Assembly (NCBI GenBank): GCA_949317995.1
Contig: OX439048.1
Coordinates: 67,771,375-67,835,374 of the forward strand
Source of the DNA: Acholoe squamosa
Taxonomy: Eukaryota; Annelida; Polychaeta; Phyllodocida; Polynoidae
Reading direction: 5' to 3'
Length of the DNA: 64,000 bases
The notes under the pieces were generated by a model that did no database searches, had not been told where the DNA came from, and was given only the letters and a program-made list of their open reading frames with translations. A program made the translations under genes and the position numbers. Below are positions 1 through 15,200 of the stretch, one piece after another; position 1 is the first letter of the stretch; every line of letters starts with the position of its first letter.

Positions 1-1430
1 TTTCTTCTCTTTTTTTTTTTACAGTGTGTTGAATAATGACAATCAATAACAAAAACTCAATAACAAAACAAGAGTTAATAGTTTGGAATGTATCAATAGT
101 GATAAAGGACTGGTTCAACTACCGTCGCTCGGGTTGATATTTGCACATCCAGCAACCTCATTCTAAATAAATAAGTAAGAATGGAACCCGCTCTTATCGC
201 ATTAGATATGGTATGTGTGTTTCGAGCCTTATATATGCAATTTTGACGACTGCAATGATGTAAAAGTGACAGCCACGTATGGATGGTTAAGATGTAAGCC
301 GTTAGATCCTGATGAAAATAAGAATCCTTTATCGTCAGTTTTAATGAAATGCTCTGCTGTACATATTGAGCAACCTGTGAATTTAACTGAGCATTTTGAA
401 CATACCAGCTGATCTACTCAAGCAATCTCAATTCAGGCCTTTGAATGTTGTACATAGTTTCAGATAATGGTTGATGACATTAGATATATCATTCATGAAA
501 ACTGAGAACCGATATATTTTCCTTGTAATGCAATTCAACTTTAATCTCCTTGTTAACAATCCTATTGGCAGGCAGGTGGTTCCCGGGCTGCGTCTAAGGC
601 TTTTTATGGTCCAGCCATAGATTCATTTCTGCCTTACAAAATGATTCATGCAGAGATTTCAGCTGTACACGTGTCCTTACATGGATTTTATCAATATCTG
701 ATATTGATTCTTATGGACGGGATGTATGTCTACATTAATAATGCAGACATACATCTTGTCCATAGGTTGGCACGGTACACCATTTAAGTGCTGGAAAGTC
801 CTTAACCCAGCACTTTAATGGTGAATCATTTAAATGGGCAAAATAAATGACTCGATAAAGGACATTACACCGCTCTTAGATATCCAGCTGCACAGAATAT
901 TTACTTGGTGCACGAGTCTCTGGCTCTAGGCCACTGACAAATCTCTTCATGTGGATCAAGTCTCGTTAAAACATTTATAAATGTATCCTAAGTGCTTCCT
1001 CCTTGAATGCCTCCAATACAACAGTTAACAATTCTTTTAACAAATTTACTCGGAATAAATTATTTCAGTTTTGAACATGTTTCAACAATATGGGATAGGC
1101 AAACATAAAAGTGTGCATAATTGGTAGACTGTTGACAATGCTAAATATGTTTTTTTCTCATATAGTAATTATATACAATAATGACTGAATTTGTATATTG
1201 ACCAAAATAATGAGAATCGGTCAACCTCTCAGATATGACTAGTACAACATGAACTAGCATAACTCCAAATATACAAACACAAACAATATATACACATAGT
1301 GAGTAACATTAACATAATAATAATACTTGTAATATGAGTTGAGTGTCCATATCATGTCCTTCGATATCTGTTGGTTAAGCTAACCATGTGAATAAATACA
1401 TTTTTACAACACACAAATATCCGGTTGGGT
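1..1430. other. AT-rich intergenic sequence
   Basis: I see no supportable gene here. A 65-codon open frame at 215-412 has no recognisable domain and no convincing splice context. The rest is AT-rich with no long open frame. Confidence 0.4.
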
Positions 1431-1434
1431 ATAT

Positions 1435-1590
1435 AAGCAAATGTCAACGACCATTGAATATTTTTGCATCGTATTCCCCGGAGTGAGTCTGCCGTATTCA
1501 ACGAGGCCTTTTAGGCTGAGTTGAATGCGGGCAGACTCACCAAGGGGAATACGATGCAAAAATATTCCATGGGAGTTGACATTTGCATTT
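1435..1590. repeat. Foldback hairpin element (H1)
   Basis: Two arms of about 70 bp are near-perfect inverted copies. The outer ends read AAGCAAATGTCAAC and GTTGACATTTGC, and the loop is GAGGCCTTTTAGGCTGAG. Pieces of the arm (ATTGAATACGG) recur just downstream at 1675-1725. The architecture matches the hairpins at 6784, 9512 and 57655. Confidence 0.8.
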
Positions 1591-1812
1591 ATGTCATGGC
1601 CCTACGGGGTTAATTTGCTTTAAAATAGAGAAACACAGCTCAGATCTGTTCAGAATCCAAGATGGCGGACACCCATTGAATACGGCCACATTGTATTCCA
1701 TCCCCCCCCATTGAATACGGCATGTCCGGTACTATTCTATAGTAACGGTCATATCTGCCATGACATAAATTGGCAGTGCCACCTTGTGCACAATGAATAA
1801 AAACCTAAATAG

Positions 1813-1981
1813 CAGTGGCGGATTTAGACGGGGAATGCAGAGCTCACACTCCCTCCTTTTTGTCAGTACTTAACTATTTACTTGTATATTCTAGACCCCA
1901 AAATTTGCTCAAAATACAGGGTACGCACCTTCCTTTTTTGGCTGCGCTCTCTTCTTTACTAAACCCTAGATCCGCTACTTA
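1813..1981. repeat. Short MITE with CAGTGGCGGAT-type ends, diverged
   Basis: The left end reads AGTGGCGGATTTAGACGGGG and the right end is its imperfect inverse (CCCTAGATCCGCTACTT). Termini beginning CAGTGGCGGATC are typical of hAT-related non-autonomous elements. A better-preserved relative lies at 14460-14690. Confidence 0.5.
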
Positions 1982-1989
1982 ATAGTCCA

Positions 1990-3020
1990 TCAAACCATAA
2001 CGCCAGACATTTATCTATGAGCTGTTTAACATGATGTCACTGACCTTGTATCTTTACTAGCCTATACACAGAATCCACGATGTCCTTTGTTAATTACTTT
2101 AATAATGTATATTTTGTGTTTATAGTGGACTAGACTGTTGGAATTACCCCATATCAGCGCTAGAACAAAGATGATACTCAATAGTCAACTGAAAGTAATT
2201 CATAGGTGAACGATTTTGGTAAATTCTATGAGAGAAACAAACACAGTTCAATAGAGAAGTCCCATTGAAAAAAAAGGAATTGTTGCAAATAGCACTTTGT
2301 TGTAAAAGTGGCACATCTGTTGGAGGGAATTCAACAGGTCAATGATATCTATTTATAGCAGCTTGAATACAGTGACAGTGTCACCATTTCCTCCATACCG
2401 TGTCGTTATCTCGTATTGAACCACCTGGTTCCCAGGCGCCTCATACACATGCCGAGCATACATCAGTAATTTCCATATTCATGAGTAGACGACAAATGTC
2501 GTCTCACAGCACCCCGTGTTATAATCATGTGACCAGTCAGCTGACTTGTGACCTTTGACCTCAGCCTCCGGCAGCCCCTGCGCTCTGTGGTAGTAAAGAC
2601 AGCAGTAACTGTCTCCCTACCCCTTGGACACCAATCCCTGCAGCACCCATGGCTTCAGGAATCAGCTGTTATATGATAATAGCAGTTTTCAGCCCTAGAA
2701 CATAGAGAATGTTTAATGTATTTTGTTGATAACCAGTGTGTTAGTTCTTGTACAACTGGTAAGTCAATAGTTTGTGTCCATGAGCTGTGGGCATATTGAT
2801 GATCTAAGGCAAAGGCCGCTCAATCCGTGCAGAATACTTGTAGCCTAAGATAACAGTGATTGGCTTCCTTAAAACATACGTTGTATCCATAAACATGAGG
2901 TCAATGGGAAAGATAATGATTGCTGTATTGATGGACGAATGATATTCTGCTCATAGACTCAAATTAAACAATTCATTGAATAATCTTCTTTGCATTGCCT
3001 AAGCGCTATTAGCATAGCAG
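1990..3020. other. 3' flank of the SMAGP-like gene
   Basis: No open frame or RNA gene is evident. The minus strand here should carry the 3' UTR of the gene that ends at 3024. ATTAAA-type signals are present, but I cannot choose one as the poly(A) site. Confidence 0.35.
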
Positions 3021-3023
3021 ACA

Positions 3024-3217
3024 TTAGATGAAGTACTCCTTTTTGCGGGGTATCTCAGGTTGTCCGGTTTGACCCATAGCGACAGCAGCGTCAGGGTTGT
3101 CGTAGCGGTCGGCGTCTCGTGCCTCATTAGTGTGGTACTCTCCTTGTTGTTTGGTAAAGAGGCGCCTCAGGAGGCAGAGCGAGGTGAGCAGTAGCAAGCA
3201 CACACCAGCTCCTAGTG
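3024..3217 (-). CDS. Terminal coding exon of the SMAGP-like gene
   Basis: This exon encodes most of the membrane span and the whole cytoplasmic tail, ending in TAA at 3024-3026. The acceptor is a strong CTCTTTTTACAG. The frame carries the YHTNEA and C-terminal EYFI motifs, which chance open frames would not have together. It is the best-supported part of the gene model. Confidence 0.75.
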
Positions 3218-6200
3218 CTGTAAAAAGAGGTTAGACAGGGGATTAGGACATGACAGTGTAACAATTCCCCTTTTTTCCATTTGTTTGCAAGAAAAATGCC
3301 CTCTCTTCTCTCATTCTAATGCACTGATAAGTTTGTTTGTAAATCTGCAATAATTTCAGAACTAGGATACAGAGGCACCATGGCTTTAACTTGAAATGTG
3401 GTAAGATAAAGAAATAATAAAGTTTTGATATAGGGTGACTTTTGCTCCAAAAGTGGAAATTCCGTGACTGGTTTAGGGCAATAATGGGGAAACTGATCTA
3501 TTCTCATATGAATTTGAACTATTCTCACTTATCATACTCAATTAGGTACTTTGCAGCATATCTAATCCTGAAAAATGTTAGATTAATGCATGGGAATGCT
3601 CCATATTTGAAAGGAATACAGAAATAATACATTTTCTCCTTCTGCAAGTCACCCAGTTTTTCCATGTGTGAAGGTTCTAGAGGCCAGCATGCATCTGCCA
3701 TCTATAGTTTGTGTCATCGAGATCCAGAACTTCTTTTTGACCACTATTTCCATGACTCTTAGATAAATGTCATATGATTAAAGACAGAATAATTAGATTG
3801 TTGCTAAAAAATTATAAGGAAGTCTGTTTAAAAAATATTCTATCTTATATGGTCAAGACACCCCCACCCGAAACCTTAGAATTTGGTGACGAGCTCACGA
3901 ATTCATCCCAAGGAAGCAGCACAAGCAACATCCAGAAGGAACCATAGTAACAATGTATTCAGCCCATATGTCACTATGCACCATTTGTGATGCCTTGATA
4001 AGGAACCTGCTCGGTCAGGAGGGCATTCCTAAATATGGTATGACTGCACATTTTATGAACCCACTAGGATTTGAAGCCCTCAAAATTAGAGTAGGTGATC
4101 AGGGGTGCTCTTGTGCAGATCCTCCACTAGAATTGCAGTAGTTGAGGATGCTATTTGGAACAACCTTCTGATGTTTTGTTGCAGAGGGTGCCATGTGTAT
4201 TAGAAGAACTCCCAGACCTTTATTGCCAGAGGTCCAATACCTGTGTTCGATTCTTAGGTCAAATATTCCAGTTGAACTACCCAACCAGTACCTCCAATAT
4301 CCTTTCACCTATTGAAGTCGTCTATATTATTTACAATACAAAAGAGAAAACATATGGAGGCCCAAACAGATCGAAGTGTCCCATGGTGCGGTCTTACCGG
4401 CCGTGTAACCAGTAACACTGACAAGCGGACTGTAACACTGACAAGCAGACTGTAACCGTCCATTGTCACCATATCGTGTCATTACACCATTGATTATGGA
4501 CACCTGTCTCACTGGGTTTACTGAACAGGGCAGGTAACCCGATAAGGGCCGCATAGCGCTTAAATGCATCATGTGCCGCTGTGCATCAATGCATCATACC
4601 TGCCATGCATCAATGCATCATGTCTGCCATGCACTAGTGCATCATGCCCCACCATGCACTAATGCACATCTACCCCGCTTTGCATAACTGCATCATTTCC
4701 TGTCATTCTTTAGTGCATCATGCCCCACCAAGCATTGATGCATCATGCCCCATCAAGCATGCATGCATCATGCCCCACCGTGCATTGATGCATCATGCCC
4801 CACTGTGCATTGATGCATCATACCCCACCATGCATTGATGCATCATGCCCCACCGTGCATTGATGCATCATACCCCACCATGCATTGATGCATCATGCCC
4901 CACCAAGCATGCATGCATCATGCCCCACCATGCATTGATGCATCATGCCCCACCGTGCATTGATGCATCATACCCCACCATGCATTGATGCATCATACCC
5001 CACCGTGCATCGATGCATCATGCCCCACCGTGCATTGATGCATCATGCCCAACATTGCATCGATGCATCAAGCCCACCGTGCATTGATGCATCATGCCCC
5101 ACATTGTATCGATGCATCATGCCACACCGTGCATTGATGCATCATGCCCCACCATGCATTGATGCATCATGCCCCACCAAGCATGCATGCATCATGCCCC
5201 ACCAAGCATTGATGCATCATGCCCCACCGTGCATCCATGCATCATGCCCCACCATGCATTGATGCATCATGCCCCACCAAGCATGCATGCATCATGCCCC
5301 ACCATGCATTGATGCATCATACCCCACCGTGCATCCATGCATCATGCCCCACCGTGCATTGATGCATCATGCCCCACCATGCATTGATGCATCATGCCCC
5401 ACCGTGCATCCATGCATCATGCCCCACCATGCATTGATGCATCATGCCCCACCGTGCATTGATGCATCATGCCCCACCGTGCATTGATGCATCATGCCCC
5501 ACATTGCATCGATGCATCAAGCCCCACATTGCATCGATGCATCAAGCCCCACCGTGCATCGATGCATCATGCCCCACCGTGCATCGATGCATCATGCCCC
5601 ACCAAGCATTGATGCATCATGCCCCACATTGCATCGATGCATCAAGCCCCACCGTGCATCGATGCATCATGCCCCACCGTGCATCGATGCATCATGCCCC
5701 ACCGTGCATTGATGCATCATGCCCCACATTGCATCGATGCATCAAGCCCCACATTGCATCGATGCATTAAGCCCACCGTGCATCGATGCATCATGCCCCA
5801 CCATGCATTGATGCATCATGCCCCACCGTGCATTGATGCATCATACCCCACCGTGCATCGATGCATCATGCCCCACCGTGCATTGATGCATCATGCCCCA
5901 CATTGCATCGATGCATCAAGCCCCACATTGCATCGATGCATTAAGCCCACCGTGCATCGATGCATCATGCCCCACCGTGCATTGATGCATCATGCCCCAC
6001 CATGCATCAATGCATCATGCCCCACCATACATCGATGCATCATGCCCCACCATACATCGATGCATCATGCCCCACCGTGCATTGATGCATCATGCCCCAC
6101 TGTGCATTGATGCATCATGCCCCACCGTGCATCAATGCACAGTGCCCCACTGTGCATCGATGCATCATGCCCCACCGTGCATCAATGCACAGTGCCCCAC

Positions 6201-9200
6201 TGTGCATCGATGCATCATGCCCCACCATGCATTGATGCATCATGCCCCACCAAGTATTGATACAGCCCTGGTGAGTTATTAGTGCGACCACAAAAGATTT
6301 AACATCTGCCCAATGTTTTTATATTAAGTAGATTTCGATGGCGCAAAGTTTTTTTGGCTGATATTTGGCATTCATTGAATGAACAAAATGGTGAACCATC
6401 ATCACCATCATCATCTGTTACCTACATCTTCAAGTCACATTGATTTACTCCCATTCCTATTCTTTTCAATTACAATTTGCCTTATTATAAGTAGTTATAA
6501 AAACATTTAGCTCAGTTGTGGCTCATACCACTGAGTCTGTCCTCTAGAGGGAAGGAGACCACAGCCTGAGGCACTATTAGGACATAACATGCAAGAATTG
6601 CATTATATTGTATGAGGGAGTAAGAAATACAAGGCATATTGGATTTTACGAGCCACCAATCTCTCTTCCACTACACCGATTATCGTAATTACTAATCCAT
6701 AAGGCTCATGGTATGACTCATATCTACTGGTGCACCAGGGACAGTGGCCCCTCTTCCCTCACTACCTACCATATCACCGTGATAAATAAGCAAAGGTTCA
6801 CGAGTTGGAGGAATGTCGGGGGGTTATCGCACGCGCCGATCAGGTGCCGTATCGCATGACGCCCGCAGGGCGGAGTGCGATGCAGCACCTGATCGGCAAG
6901 TGCGATAACCACCCCGACATTCCTCCAACGAGTGTGCCTTTGCATTTATTTCATGTTATTTTCATCTAAATCAGATAAATAGAATCAAATTTACCAGAAT
7001 GACTCCCCGTGCGCACTGTTTACATCGCCATCTTGGACCTAGGACGTCATCAAATGGTCATGTGACCTCGGCGTGTGATATTTTCGCGGGTTATCGCATG
7101 GGGGCTGTGCGATACGGCCCTCGAGTGCTAGAGCTATGGGCTGTCAGTATCTCGGGCATATCAACATGAAATAAATCGCCGGGCTTTGAAAGAGCACTGG
7201 TCTCAAATAACTGCCAGGGGTAAGGGGGGCTGGATTTGCTCCTAGGCATTGGGTACAGACCTTGAATAACCGCCTGTTTTTTATAAGTGCCAGGAGTTAG
7301 GGGGCGCTGCATTCACTTATAAGCAGACCTTAAATAACTGCCTGACTTGTATAAGGGGTTGGGATAACCACCCCTCCTGATCAACTATCCCTCTATTAGC
7401 ACCGGGGTGGTTTATCGGGATCATACGGTATTACCACCATACCCCCCATCTAACCCTCGGGTAGTAGTCATGCTGCATGTTTACAACATATTACGATCCA
7501 TGTAGATAGAAAGGCTGACCTTCCATGAAATACTATAGACTGCCACACTCATGTACACTCTCAGCCCCAATTGTAAATAGCCTAAAGCGCTGGTTCCACA
7601 GGCATAAATTGGTTGGATTAGCACTAATCCGACCGATTTTTTTCTATACTTTTGATAAATCGTCGGATTAGAGCTATTCCGACCGATTGTATGGCTGTGG
7701 AACCAACGCTTAAACAGACCGCTGTAGTGCATACAGCAGGAGCCAAATCGGTTCATTGGTTTTGTACTAACAGCAGCTACCACTGTATTCTAAAATAGAA
7801 ACAATCTACTGTAAAACCCTTGTCGGGGACTGACAGTGTATGAAATGTGTCCACAACCATAAGACCTCTGACTGTTACCTGATTTCAAAACCATGTACCC
7901 TCCTGGAAAGATCTATCTGGCATGCTGGATTTTATTTAGGATCATTTTCTTGAGGATGCTGTGATATTTCTGGGAATCTGACAGCCTGTTACTCTCTACT
8001 ACTAGATCTAGATCCACACTGAACAGTCGATATAATCCCCTGCCCCCTAACTCAGCTTCACGTCCCTCCCCATCTCTCCCACTTCATCATCTCTCCTTTG
8101 CCTGCCTCCCTCAGCCACCACCCCCCTCCTACCCCAACCTGTGCCCCACTCTCTTCCTGCCCTGGGCAGTTTTCCTTTTGCCCCTAATGGTCCATCCTGC
8201 CTGCCGGCCTGAGTATTGAGGCATGTAGAAGATGGGTAGTAGCTGGGGATATCTAACTTAGCTTATTAAAGCTTTAAGGGCTGCTGATGCACGAGTACCT
8301 CATGCCTGTAGTTTGGCATAATGGAGTGCTGGCTATTTTGCTAACGAGCACTTTGTCGAAGCATCTCGCCAACCCTCCACTCATGTCGGCCTAATGTGTA
8401 CTGTAGCCCTGTAGGCTGTTGCTCCTATTGTAAAAAGAGCTGTGAGTATATGCCCTATTTTCTAAACAAGTTGTGCACTGCTTCACCTAAGTAGTTGCAC
8501 TCACCACATTAGTCTGAAAAGTCAACTGCCTTGTTTAAAATAGATAGAGCTGCACTACCAGGTACCTACTCATGTCACACGCTCTATAGTTTATTTATAG
8601 TTTATAGTACTGACTGACTTCTCCCAACTAGGCACCTACTCAAATCCCCCTTTTTGAGCACCGTACTTGAATGACCACTTGTGAGCAACAAAAGGGACAA
8701 GTTATAGCTACATGAAAAGAAAGGACTGGAAATGAGGGCATTTTTAGCCAGCTCTTCCTTTTACTATAGCAGCAACAGCCTCCTGGTGAGTTACTCACCA
8801 GGGCTACAATCACACATCATGATGACCAAGGGGCATGATGCATTGATAGAGAGGTTGAGATGTACAACAGCGTGTACGCCTGGAATGGTAGGAAATGATA
8901 GGCTAGATGTTGCCGAACATGTTACAATTGGGAAAATCTCAACCTTTTCACTGTAATCAGCAGCTGTTAAAGGTTTCACTACACACAGCACTTTAATGCA
9001 TTAGGCAGCCCGGAAAGTGACTGTATCATATATAAAAGTGGATAGCGGGGTCTAATCCTTCTATGTATACACCTTGCTCTATGTAGGTACCCTTCTCACC
9101 CCCCCCACCCCAAACTCTAATAGCATCACCTAGTTACTGGCAAGATGTTGTTGGAATTGTAAGCCTGATATGTTCTAGGTTTTGAGATTTAAAGAGAATA

Positions 9201-12200
9201 GATCATTGATTACCTTTGAAGCCTCATGACATGGGCATGAATCAGATGCATCTATAGATACATGGTCAATTGATTTTATCTTTTATTTTATGTGAATACC
9301 TTCTTCCCGTAGAGATAGCATTGCAGGGCCGATCGCCACAGCCCCAGTGGCGTAACGTGTCTCGATCCACCACAGCGGCCGATCAACCACTGCAGCCTCG
9401 TTCTGGGCGCAAGTAAACATTCAAAATAGTGGACCGCCGCTCGTACAGGGCACTACAGTAACATATTTTGTTAATTCTTCCTCATTTAAACCCTCTAAAA
9501 ACAAAAAAAAAAATAGAGAACTAAACTCCCCTGGTGTCCTCAGTGGCCGATCCACCCCTCCGGGAGACACCCCCCTCGCGGTGGATTGGCCACCTCGTTT
9601 AGTTCTCTCTATTTATCTTAATAGGTAGTTTCAATAAAAAGAAATCCTTTGTACAAGTACCTGAATTTAAGAACACTATCCTTAAATAATCCATGGAGTA
9701 TGGGAAAAAGATTCAGGATTCCATGTTTTGAAATGTAGGTAACAAAAAGGTATTTGGTCCAGTCCCATTATATTCTGTGAATTGGGAACTAGGTGATCGA
9801 GGCAGTTGGCGGGATGGCTGGTCTTGGGTTGTGGAATTTGGGGTTGGTAAATCGTTACTGTTTGACCCATACTGGAGGCTGCCGCCCCCCCCCCCACCTC
9901 CTCGCCCACCCTTCCACTTTACCATCCTACCCCAGGCTGCAATCTAAAACACAACGCCTGTCAATTCCCAATACCGATATGCAGCTCACATCCAGCCGCT
10001 AGTAAATCACATACATCCATAATCCATACATGTTGATTCAGCATTGAATAAACATTTGTAATGTTTGCATATGAACAGCTGATTCGGGGATGATATGTTC
10101 CAATTTTAAAGTCGTCACAACATAATCAAATCAACTGTGAGTCAACACCTAGGTATCAGTGCTGATTTGACGTTTGTATTTCTATGTTGATTCAGCATTA
10201 GTTCAAGGTCGATAGTTGTAAGGTGATTCAAGATTGACAAGCCATAATTGAATCAACTTTTGAATTAACATAGTGTGTCAGTTTTAACAAAATGATTTTG
10301 AATCAATGTTGAATTTAGAAATATATATTTCATTATTGATATATCAACTACTGATCTGATGTTGAAATGCATTGGTTGTCAATTTGAAACGGAACCATTG
10401 AAGAATCGTTGGCAGGTTGATGAACACTTTCAACACATATCGACCAGTTGTCAACATTGATGAAATGTTCTGCATCTGCTTAGTTATGATACATGGGAAC
10501 TAAAGGCAGGGTGATCTAGTTTTGGCGATGGGTGAATGTTATAGAAGACATAAGAGTTGGGAGGACAGGGAGGCCATTTCTTAACATTCTGCAGCTCCAA
10601 GCAGCGCGTACGCCTCAGAAGGCCTCCGGTTGCATAGAAAGGTCACACCAAGTGGTCCTTACTTGACATAGTTAGGTTTGAAAAATGTATGCTCAGGAGG
10701 CACATAAGCTAAAGAAAGCACTAAGTAGGTACCCTCTCACATTAAAAAGTCATACTCTGCTTCACCATTCAACTTGTACTCACCACATTAGTCTAAAGAG
10801 CTACCTGCCTTGTTTGAAATATTGTACATTGCAATATTTCAAACAAGGTACCTTACTGTGTGACTCCCATTTCTGTGCTCTTGTTTTGAGTAAATTCTTT
10901 ATCATCTTACTGTACTTGTACCTGACTGACACGAGCACTTCTGTGCAACACAGAAACAAAAAAAACAAAAACGTAGCAGTGTTGTAAACCACCCGTACCG
11001 TAGCTTGTATCAGGGTTGCTAAACCTCCCCATTGTCAAGGAGATGGTAGCGGTAACATAGGGACCCCGGTAACAAAAGTTTAACGATATGTGACGTCACA
11101 TCAGCAGCATTACATCACGCATAATGTCACACATGTCATAGAGGGCCACATGAGGAAAACCAAAAACGTAAAAGGAGTTCTACATTAATGTTGCGGCCTG
11201 GCAACTATCAGGACTGCAAAGAACGTGACTGCCTTTGTGAAACACCCTCCATCTCTATGTGATAGGTGCAACTGCATGGAAATGCTGCTCTGTATGAATG
11301 GAATATAATCTGGTTAGAATATGACCATGGGTAAGTTTCAGAATAATTGACAATAGATCTCCAAATGTCCCTACGATCGCCACTTTCAGATTCCCATAGA
11401 AAACAGGCAATCCCCAATTATATATGAATATTTATGCCAATATTATTTATAGATCAATTCCTTCTTTATCTACAACTATGTTCAAATGAAGTTATACGGG
11501 CCAGTTTATGACCGGCCCTTTATAACCCGTAATATTGTCAATCTGAGACATACAATGATTGCTCACAAGATCATACATAAGGTGATCTTCGAAATCTATA
11601 ATAAGGACAAAGCTACCGCTTGTTAAGAACCTCCCTCCAGGAACATTTTATAATGTGGGCGGCATTACTGTGCAGTATTTGCAAGGGCATGTGTTTTTGA
11701 GCTTGTTCACACTGTTAGTGCTATTTCAGTCTATACTATATAGCAGTAGCTTCTATTTAGAAGCAGCTTTCACAGCCTCATATTGGATTGGATACACATA
11801 CTGTGGTTGGCCTTTTAACTCTCTAGGGGCTGATGGTGAATTAATGCATCATGCCCATGGGTTCTCATGACTCATGAATGCAACCCTGGCAAGGGTTGCA
11901 TCCATACATGATGCTGAACCTACAGGGTTGATGCAGAATTGATCGTCCAATGAAGTGCTGGCAAGCAGAATCACCATAATGACAAATGTGCATGATGCAC
12001 TCCTGCATCAGTGGCCCTTACCTCTTTTTTAAAACCATGCATACAGGGTGTTATGATACATAAATACAGAGCCTACATAGGTCGCTAGCAGCTTCTATCC
12101 AATTACACACACACATGCAGGGCTGCCCCATACTGGATACATTTACAGATTTCACACACATGCCGGGCTGCCCCATACTGGATACATTTACAGATTTCAC

Positions 12201-15200
12201 ACACATGCAGGGCTGCCCCATACTGTTTACATTTACAGATTTCACACACATACAAGGCTGCCCCATACTGTTTACAATTACAGATTTCACACACATGCAG
12301 GGCTGCCCCATACTGTTTACAATTACAGATTTCACACACATGCAGGGCTGCCCCATACTGTTCACAATTACAGATTTCACACACATGCAGGGCTGCCCCA
12401 TACTGTTTACAATTACAGATTTCACACACATGCAGGGCTGCCCCATACTGTTTACATTTACACATTTCACACACATGCAGGGCTGCCCCATACTGGATAC
12501 ATTTACAGATTTCACACACATGTAGGGCTGCCCCATACTGGATACATTTACACATTTCACACACATACAAGGCTGCCCCATACTGGATACGTTTACAGAT
12601 TTCACACACATACAAGGCTGCCCCATACTGGATACATTTACACATTTCACACACATGCAGTGCTGCCCCATACTGGATACATTTACAGATTTCACACACA
12701 TGCAGGGCTGCCCCATACTGGATACATTTACACATTTCACACACATGCAGTGCTGCCCCATACTGTTTACATTTACAGATTTCACACACATGCAGGGCTG
12801 CCCCAAACTGGATACATTTACACATTTCACACACATGCAGAGCTGCCCCATACTGTTTACATTTACAGATTTCACACACATGCAGGGCTGCCCCAAACTG
12901 TTTACATTTACACATTTCACACACATACAGAGCTGCCCCATACTGGATACATTTACAGATTTCACACACATACAGGGCTGCCCCATACTGTTTACATTTA
13001 CAGATTTCACACACATACAGGACTGCCCCATACTGGATAAATTTACTGTGGTTGATCCATGAGCTCTTTAAGTCTTTGAGGGCCGCTGATGCATTAATGC
13101 ATCATGCCCATTGGTCGGCATGATGCATTAATGAAGTGCTGACGAGACTGCTCACCAGCATTTTATTGGAGCATCATGCCAATCCTCCAGTAGTATATGT
13201 ATCAACCCCTGGAGGGTGGGCATGATGCTCCAATGAAATGCTGGTGAGCAGTCTTGCCAGCACTTCATTAATGCATCATAATGATCAATAGGCATGATGC
13301 ACCTCTGCATCAGTGGCCTTTAAAGGGTTAAAGACCAAATAGTGAATCATGTGCACTGGTTCTCATGATGCCTGAATACAGTGCTGCCCGGTAATTATAT
13401 TTACGAGCAGTTGAGGTCCTGATAAATACCGAATTAGCTTGTATAAGTTTTGAATAAACAATGGTCTTGAATACGCACTGTATACAGGGGTGTTTAAACT
13501 TTAAAATTCAATATAATTTATTGAATATGTGCTAGTCTTGAGGAAGAGCAAGACTGAAATCAATGAGGGCCCGGGCGCTTATACAGGCCAATAACAGGAT
13601 TGGCCATTCCGCTGCCCAAATCATATGCTACAATACCTCGCTTGTTGGACACAAGGTATGTACATATAAGGTGCACCCTGAATTTACACCAAGCTGTACA
13701 AGGCAAATCTGGCACAAAATTTTGGACTTTTTGGTTCTCATATTTATCATGAAATATATATTGGCCTTAATGCAATAAGGTTTTACTGCATCTGGGCCAC
13801 CAAGGTAAAAGGTGCCTCCATGAATGGCCTCATGGATGCACCTTTTTACCTTGGTTAACCGGTTGCTCTGAAGCGACAATATTTATGTATCGTTCTGTAG
13901 GCTTTAGTAAAATGTATAATTAATAGCTGCTTTCATCGCTTTCACACGACACATGGCTCTAGTTGAATATAATGACGGCGTTACCAGGCGTGGTATGAAT
14001 TGTTCATACCTGGTTGCCATGGTGACACAAGATGTGTGCGTAAAGACCAAAGTTACAGGTAGTGATTACGACAACAATGTGTTGCAGTAGTACCCTGTTT
14101 CTTGTATCCAACAATAGATCTGTAGTGCGCCTTATAGAACCAGCAAATGTCATGGAAGGTTTTACGATAAAATCTCTCCACGCCCACCCCCTCTTGATTA
14201 AAATAGAGGTTAGGTCGTTTTTCATTTTTACTGTCATGTCTGCAAAATCTGGATGCGCCTTATGAGCGGGGTCCACCTTATACACAATGTATTGGACTAG
14301 TACTGATGTATCATTTTAATATATCAGCTCAGCTATCTATCGTATGTTGTGTGCTGGCTTTTTTTCTTTTCAATCAATTGCAAGACTTGAATAAGGGCTG
14401 CGGTAAAGCAGCATTCATACCGTATCAAATTATAATCACAGCAACCAGCAAATCTAGAACCAGTGGCGGATCCAGGGGGTTGGCCAAGGGGCCGTGCCCC
14501 CCTCCCAACAAGAAAAAAGCAGAGGGAAAAAGGAGAAAAGGGCCTAGGGAAAGAAATAGGGAAAAGAAAAGTGTAGAGGGGGCCCCAAACAGGGGGCTTG
14601 TGGTGCTCGGGGCCACATACAGTACCTCATCAGCTCTCACCAAGTCTTGGGCCTCCCCTTCTAGACAATCCTGGATCCGCCATTGCAGAACTATGCATAT
14701 AAGTTGCACCCTGAGTACATGTCTGGGGCTTAATTTATAGCAGTTTATTACTGTACTAAAAGTATGATATCCTCGCCTACAAGGTATACCCTAACTTAAG
14801 GCAGATAAAACGAGGCACAACACCAAATATTCTAAATCAATCACATGTTAGTAGCACCTTGACGTGAGGCATTCAGCTAATTGGATCTGTCCTTTATTAC
14901 TAATAATGGTAAACGTGTTTAATTGAGGAAAGCCAATTCAATAGCGTGTATGGCAATTACATTACCTGAGTACCATTAGTAGCCTAAGTAGCCTCTCTGT
15001 CTCTCTGGAGGCCATTGCGATAAGATTTGGAGGTGCTATTCCCAGAATGGAACTCACTCACCTCGGGAAATTGATTCCCTTGTGTGTTGCAAAAAGGGAA
15101 TCGGTCAGAGGAGTGGTATAGGAGTGGTCCAGAGTCAGGGTGTAATTCTCAAGTAGGAACCAATTCTCTGGGGGAGTCGATTCTCAGGGTGGGGAAGAGT

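Noticed and set aside
215-412. 65-codon frame near the left edge, with a GTATGT donor-like site just upstream
   Set aside because: No domain and no partner exon found; the length is within chance for the region.
4644-6282. Several plus-strand open frames of 60-160 codons rich in His, Met and Pro
   Set aside because: All are the 25-bp satellite read in different frames. The 25-residue period follows from three units.
1484-7000. CRISPR-like array
   Set aside because: The short repeats here are hairpins and satellites in animal DNA with no spacer structure.
12051-13031. 326-codon minus-strand open frame with 15-residue repeats
   Set aside because: It is produced by a 45-bp minisatellite that is open in several frames on both strands, with no signal peptide, splice context or non-repeat domain.
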